64,000 nt of DNA from Utricularia gibba (taxonomy: Eukaryota; Streptophyta; Magnoliopsida; Lamiales; Lentibulariaceae), in NCBI GenBank assembly GCA_002189035.1, contig NEEC01000007.1, forward strand, positions 2,418,001 through 2,482,000, given 5' to 3'. A program made the translations under genes and the position numbers. This document shows positions 59,733-64,000 of this stretch, piece by piece. The notes beneath the pieces were generated by a model that was not told where the DNA came from, ran no database searches, and saw only the letters and a list, made by a program, of their open reading frames with translations. Each line of letters starts with the position of its first letter. The first letter of the stretch is position 1.

Positions 59733-60736
59733 TCAGGCGTGGGGAATCAGGGGAGGAAATGGCTTCGGCTTATGGAACAAGGGGAGTGGCTTCTTGAACC
59801 AGGGGAATGGCTTCTTGAACCACGGATGTTCCTTGTGGAATGGATGCTTGAAGAACGGGAACGGCTTTTTCACCGGCACCGGGGGATGACCTCCGCCTTG
59901 TGATGCTTCTTCACCACCACCGGGGGCTTCTTCGCCACCACCGGAGGCTTTTTAACCACCACCGGAGGGTGCTTCTTGACCACGGCGACTGGGGGTGCTC
60001 GTTGACGACAGGATGCTTTGGCAAATGCTTGTGCTTAAAGAAAGGATGATGAAACCACAAGGGGTGGCCCAATTTGAGGAACGGCTTCTCTGGGAAGGCG
60101 CTTTTCTTCCAGGGGAGTTTCGGCAGTGGTGGGTAGTTGAAAACTGGCCACAGGAGTTTGGAAGTGCACAATGCAGTTGAGAATTTGAGGTTCTTAGCTG
60201 GTCCGAACACGAGCTTGCCGTCTTCTGCAGACTTTAACTCTAACTTGGCGGCGTCGATGCCTTGGTGCATCGGGCACGGCGCTGCTGCCGCGCTGTGAAG
60301 CTGCGCGAAGCAGTCCTGCTTGAGCTTCTTCCCCGTCTCGTCCACGGCTTGTCTGGGAAGAGCGACAGCGAAACTGCCGTTTTCATCCAGTTCACCTGAT
60401 GCAACTCTTTCCATCTCATCCCCCTCGTTAGCAACCTTGCAGTCGATGCTCACCAACAACCCTACACAACATCAGTTCAACAAATGCAGCTGATTCGCTA
60501 TGCATTCTTCCACATTCCCTTAATCACAGCAATGCAATCTCACCTGGGAAAGCATCGCTGGTTCTGTAGTTATTCTTCTGGCAGTCGGCACATTCTCCAA
60601 AGCCAGCAACATGGAATGACGTCGTCTCCCCATCGGCCGCAGCGAAACAGAGGCCTGCCGGAGCAACAACCGCGATCAGCAGCAAGGAGAGCACAAAGGA
60701 GCCCCGCACCTGAGACATCACCCCCATTTGGAGCAT
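59733..60736 (-). CDS. Pollen Ole e 1-domain proline-rich wall protein (PRP-like), two 1-base frameshifts
   Basis: A secreted wall protein of the PRP2/PRP4 type. Two exons, 60736-60544 and 60461-59733. Seen: signal peptide (VLSLLLIAVVAPAGLCFA), Ole e 1 domain with GFGECADCQKNNYRTSDAFP, LLVSIDCKV and DCFAQLHSAAAAPCPMHQG (conserved Cys residues), then a Pro/Lys/His-rich tail with KKHPPVVVKKPP-like units and PWFKKP repeats ending PPLIPHA at 59733. The tail frame slips at GGGGG 59991-59995 and again at GGGGG 59881-59885 (plus strand). With one base added at each the total is 924 nt (307 aa). Without them the protein would end early at 59911 in an atypical Trp/Arg-rich sequence. Most likely homopolymer miscalls. 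Confidence 0.87.
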
Positions 60737-60785
60737 TGGGTATCCCGGAGAGACGATGGATGCACAACAGCGTATCCGCAGCAGG

Positions 60786-60794
60786 ATATATATA
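60786..60794 (-). promoter_or_regulatory. TATA box of the PRP-like gene
   Basis: The minus strand reads CTATATATATCC about 55 bp before the ATG at 60736, placing transcription start near 60760 with a leader of about 25 nt. Confidence 0.6.
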
Positions 60795-62116
60795 GACAGA
60801 TATTGCGTCCAAGGAAGGAAGCCATGCCCATTCTCTTCACCTTCTCAGTTGTGCTTGCAATTAGTTACACAACATAAATGTGTTCAATCATTATTGTGTC
60901 GCTTGTTGACCACCGAACAGATGTGTCACAAACACAATTCACTGCCGTTAGTTGGTCAAATAATGACTAGGAGATGACCAGTCAAAATTATTCATAAAAA
61001 CAAAAAAAAAAAGAAAAAACAGACACAAAAGTTTTAGTGACGAAGTTCAATGTGGGCATTAGAAGTAAAGTTTTATCCTACGTTGAAAATGCCTATAATT
61101 TTTATTTTTGAAAATATTTTGAGTATATATTTAATTTATAAACCAAGGAATTGGATTGGGTGAAGAGGTGTATTATAAAATTAATCATCGTAAATATAAA
61201 ATTTTATTTGTACCGTGAGATGCATGTCCAATTCCATAATTGACCCGTGGGTGAGATGAGTGAGACTGCATTTAATTAATAGATGTACCGTACACAACCG
61301 CACAATTAAGGAGCCGTTCGTTGATCAAGTGGTCTCCGTCTCTGCGGAACCGTTGCCGGTCTTCCGACCGCTCAAAGCATTATTTCTAATTTTCTTTTTT
61401 TCTTTTTTTTTGGTGATGATATTCATTCCCTTTTTTACAATTATTTTTATCATTAAATATTAAAATTTTATGTTGTAATAAAAGTAAAAATCTAAAATCT
61501 TTTTCTATTTCTATTAAACTATAAAATTTCAACTATTATTTTATCAAATTAATTTTTAAAGCTAACTCGTCAAAAGGGAATTGCTTAAGTCATGTTTGAT
61601 GATTATATCGATATATATTATTTCAGTATAAATTTATCCATGATACTAGGATAAATATAAAAAGAATTGTTATATGTGATAAATATATGCTTATAGGAGT
61701 AAATAAATGTATCGAAAAAAATTATACCAATCACCAAACATGAAAATGGAACACCAAACATAGACTTAAGGGATAATGGAACACGAAGGCAACCACTTGT
61801 AGGTTCTTGTGATAAAGTGAGGGGAGAAAGTTGAACGACACCCTCAAGAGCAGTTGTGTTGAACACAACTCGCATTCATAGGAGCGAGGTGGAGCAGCAT
61901 CCATCAGTCTTGAAAGGATTACGGTACAGAAATCCAACAAAAAGCACGTGTTTTACTACAAAAAATGTGGAGTTCATTTCGGACTGGGGGCGCGGCTCAA
62001 GTTACAACAGCAAGGCTGATCTTGGCAGGCGAATTTCAGATTTTGAAAGCTATGCCGAACGGAAGTGGTGCCGTCGAAGACAAAAGTACAACAAGGTTCA
62101 GATGGAAATAAAGGGC
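60795..62116. other. Intergenic DNA between PRP-like and TRAP-alpha
   Basis: Promoter side of the PRP gene, then AT-rich sequence 60980-61750. The segment 61750-62116 is GC-richer and is probably the 3' UTR and flank of TRAP-alpha; an open frame on its plus strand is dismissed as chance overlap. No gene supported. Confidence 0.45.
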
Positions 62117-63904
62117 TCACTTCTTTTTCTTGGATTTGTTGTTGGAGGACTGGGTGTATGCAGTTCCCTGAGAAGAGATGACGAGAATGGTGTAAATTGG
62201 AAATGTGACAAGCAACGAAAATGCGACGAAAAGCAGACAAAGTTTCGGGGGGGGGGGGGGGGAACCTGCAGCCATTCATCCATTGAGGAATCAGTTGTTG
62301 CAGTCCCAACCTCCACCTTAGGCGCCTTCTTTGTTTTCTGATAAAAGAAAAAAAAAAAGGAATGGATGAACGGGAGTGGGCATACAAAGGGGCTGGCAAC
62401 ATTATTTTAGTGTCCAGAATCCCACACGAAAGTGCCGAAAACAATGAAACCAGAATACAAACTCAACGCAAGCGAGGACATTCCTGTTTGAATGAATGAT
62501 ATGGACTCCAATAAAAAACTGATTAATAGACGAAGCCATGCATATGACAAAACTATACCATGGAACATGGGTAACTTTGAATTGCTGTTGCAAGAACAAT
62601 CGTTTACCTTGGACAAATGTGCCACTTGATTACGTAACCAAAATCCAAAGAGACCAAGAAGTGCTGTGCCGAGGCAAAGTAGGATCACAGTTTCAACACT
62701 CAGCAGGCCTCCAGCCTCGATAACTTCGATTGTTCCATTGTAGAAGGTATTCTGAAAAGGGTTTTGCTCAATCTCGTAGACAATGGTTCCCACAAGATCA
62801 AAAGTACCAGGCTGCAAGGCATATGAAATTAGCAGTGTAGTTAGGATCCAAAACAGCAGGAAATCAGAGATCACATTACCTGCAAAAACTTGCTGATTGT
62901 AAATGTGTATGGATACGTTGCTTGAGATGATGGAGACACTGATGAGCTGTTGAAAACCTTGTCAACACAAATAACGTAAAGTCATTTTGATCAGCTCTTG
63001 AAGGTAAGGCAGTCAATTTTGATTAAAAGGGAGAATCTAATCTTCACCGAACAGGTCAAAACTTACCAGATATGGATAGAGAAAGTGTGCTTAAATAAGT
63101 TCTAATAACGTGAGGATAATAAATAAAAATATACCTGTACAGTTAGATTCTGGACAAGGTAACGGTGGTCAAAAGGAAGATGAACACTAGCCTGGATGGC
63201 AATCACATTTATATTTGATTCGCCTATGTTTTACGCCAGAAGTTAAAAGAAAAACACAAATAAGCTGTTCACAGGCAAGGCACAGCAAATTCAGAAAGGA
63301 AAAGTTCCTTTCAATAACTATTTTTTTCAAAATATTTTAATAGATTTCACAAATAGATTTTAACAAAGATGAATTCACTGATACAAATGATTACCGCCAT
63401 TTTGTATCCCAACAAGTAGTGTGCTTTCTCCCCCAGCCACGATGACTGCAATCAAGAAATTAATCTCCTAAGGCAGATCCCATGGCACACGTAGCAAGGT
63501 AGAAAATAAGATTTGAGAAAAAGGCCCTTTAAAGAGCAAAAAAGTGGTCAATGTAGAAGTCGAAACAAAGACAAAGCAATCACTAACCCTTTGAGGGATT
63601 CTTTGAAAAAACATAAGCTGTCTCCACACCAGGAGCTGGACTAAAAGTTCCACCATAAACATCTTGGGCATCATCACCGACAATTCCAAGATCACCTTTC
63701 TCCTCAGCGGTTTCAACTACTTCTACATCTGCATCTGACTGACACCTTGCGACTACGAAGCAAGCTAGAGTTAGAAGGAAATGATGACAATACATGAAAT
63801 TTAAGATTAACAATAAACCTTAAATATGATTCATGAAGGTGAACAGCCAAGAAAAATTCTGCTAGGGAACCACAAATTGTCAAGAACGCATAAAAAATAA
63901 CCAT
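62117..63904 (-). CDS. Translocon-associated protein subunit alpha (TRAP-alpha/SSR1)
   Basis: A single-pass ER membrane protein next to the Sec61 channel that assists translocation of secretory proteins. Eight exons: 63904-63871, 63764-63588, 63445-63395, 63223-63135, 62957-62880, 62811-62608, 62337-62266 and 62167-62117; total 756 nt (251 aa), all phases agree. Seen: signal peptide MVIFYAFLTICACFVVARC, acidic N-terminal stretch, DLGIVGDDAQDVYGGTFSPA, ASVHLPFDHRYLVQNLT, PGTFDLVGTIVYEIEQNPF, NTFYNGTIEVIEAGGLLSVE (N-glycosylation sites), the membrane helix VILLCLGTALLGLFGFWL, then the cytosolic KKAPKVEVGT, DEWLQGTAYTQ and a Lys-rich end (KSKKKK). The ATG at 63904 is chosen because it opens a good signal peptide. 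Intact. Confidence 0.95.
62247..62262. repeat. Poly-G tract (16 bp) beside a TRAP-alpha splice donor
   Basis: Sixteen G on the plus strand. On the minus strand it is a C run beginning four bases into the intron that follows exon 7 (donor CAG/GTTCCCC). Confidence 0.9.
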
Positions 63905-64000
63905 TAATAGTGGAGATCGAAGCCCCAGGAATAAAAAAATTGCAAGCAATGTCTTTGACACGGATTCCTCCTCTAGATTCATTACCTTCGATTGCAAGAT

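Noticed and set aside
20907-60736. Treating CYCD3, LRX, MATE and PRP as pseudogenes
   Set aside because: Each has intact splice sites, promoter signals and conserved motifs on both sides of every slip; all slips are one-base losses at G/C runs, pointing to sequence error.
61856-62341. 161-codon plus-strand frame overlapping the TRAP-alpha 3' end
   Set aside because: It runs antisense to the last TRAP-alpha exons and through the poly-G tract, has no recognisable domain, and is explained by chance.

Overview
This window is nuclear DNA from a flowering plant. The coding exons are split by short GT-AG introns (about 75 bp to several hundred bp), intergenic DNA is AT-rich, and every recognisable product is a plant family: UGT73 glycosyltransferases, KRP, LRX extensin, SHI/STY factor, Sec14-nodulin, MED32, HVA22 and others. 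I cannot name the species. Exon chains were assembled by hand from splice sites and reading-frame phase; nearly all of them close exactly.

Layout. 2.7-4.0 kb (-): D3-type cyclin. 6.0-10.1 kb (-): two tandem UGT73-like glycosyltransferases. 11.7-12.2 kb: a small non-autonomous LTR element (TRIM type). 14.1-14.9 kb (+): a Kip-related CDK inhibitor (KRP) with a partly duplicated 3' end. 18.2-19.3 kb (+): DUF1645 protein. 20.9-22.6 kb (-): LRX extensin. 23.9-26.0 kb (-): MATE transporter. 26.9-29.7 kb (-): OST48. 30.7-32.6 kb (-): HVA22-like, head-to-head with a TLDc gene at 33.3-35.2 kb (+). 36.0-36.5 kb (+): MED32. 39.8-41.2 kb (+): PCH1-like protein, convergent with a Sec14-nodulin gene at 41.7-45.0 kb (-). 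47.4-49.9 kb (+): histidinol-phosphate phosphatase. 52.2-54.0 kb: a TIR element carrying a broken plant mobile domain. 55.1-56.2 kb (-): SHI/STY transcription factor. 59.7-60.7 kb (-): Ole e 1-type proline-rich wall protein. 62.1-63.9 kb (-): TRAP-alpha.

Functional themes. A cell-cycle activator (CYCD3) and an inhibitor of the same kinase module (KRP) lie about 10 kb apart. Three genes act at the ER or secretory membrane (OST48, HVA22-like, TRAP-alpha), two encode wall proteins (LRX, PRP), and several serve metabolism and transport (UGTs, MATE, HISN7). These look like ordinary neighbours, not an operon-like pathway cluster.

The most notable pattern is that seven single-base losses, all at G/C homopolymers, break four otherwise well-preserved genes (CYCD3, LRX, MATE three times, PRP twice). 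Each gene closes in frame if one base is added per site, which points to sequencing or assembly error rather than pseudogenes. The most interesting biological element is the TIR transposon with the captured, nonsense-mutated plant mobile domain. I did not find a convincing wholly new system.
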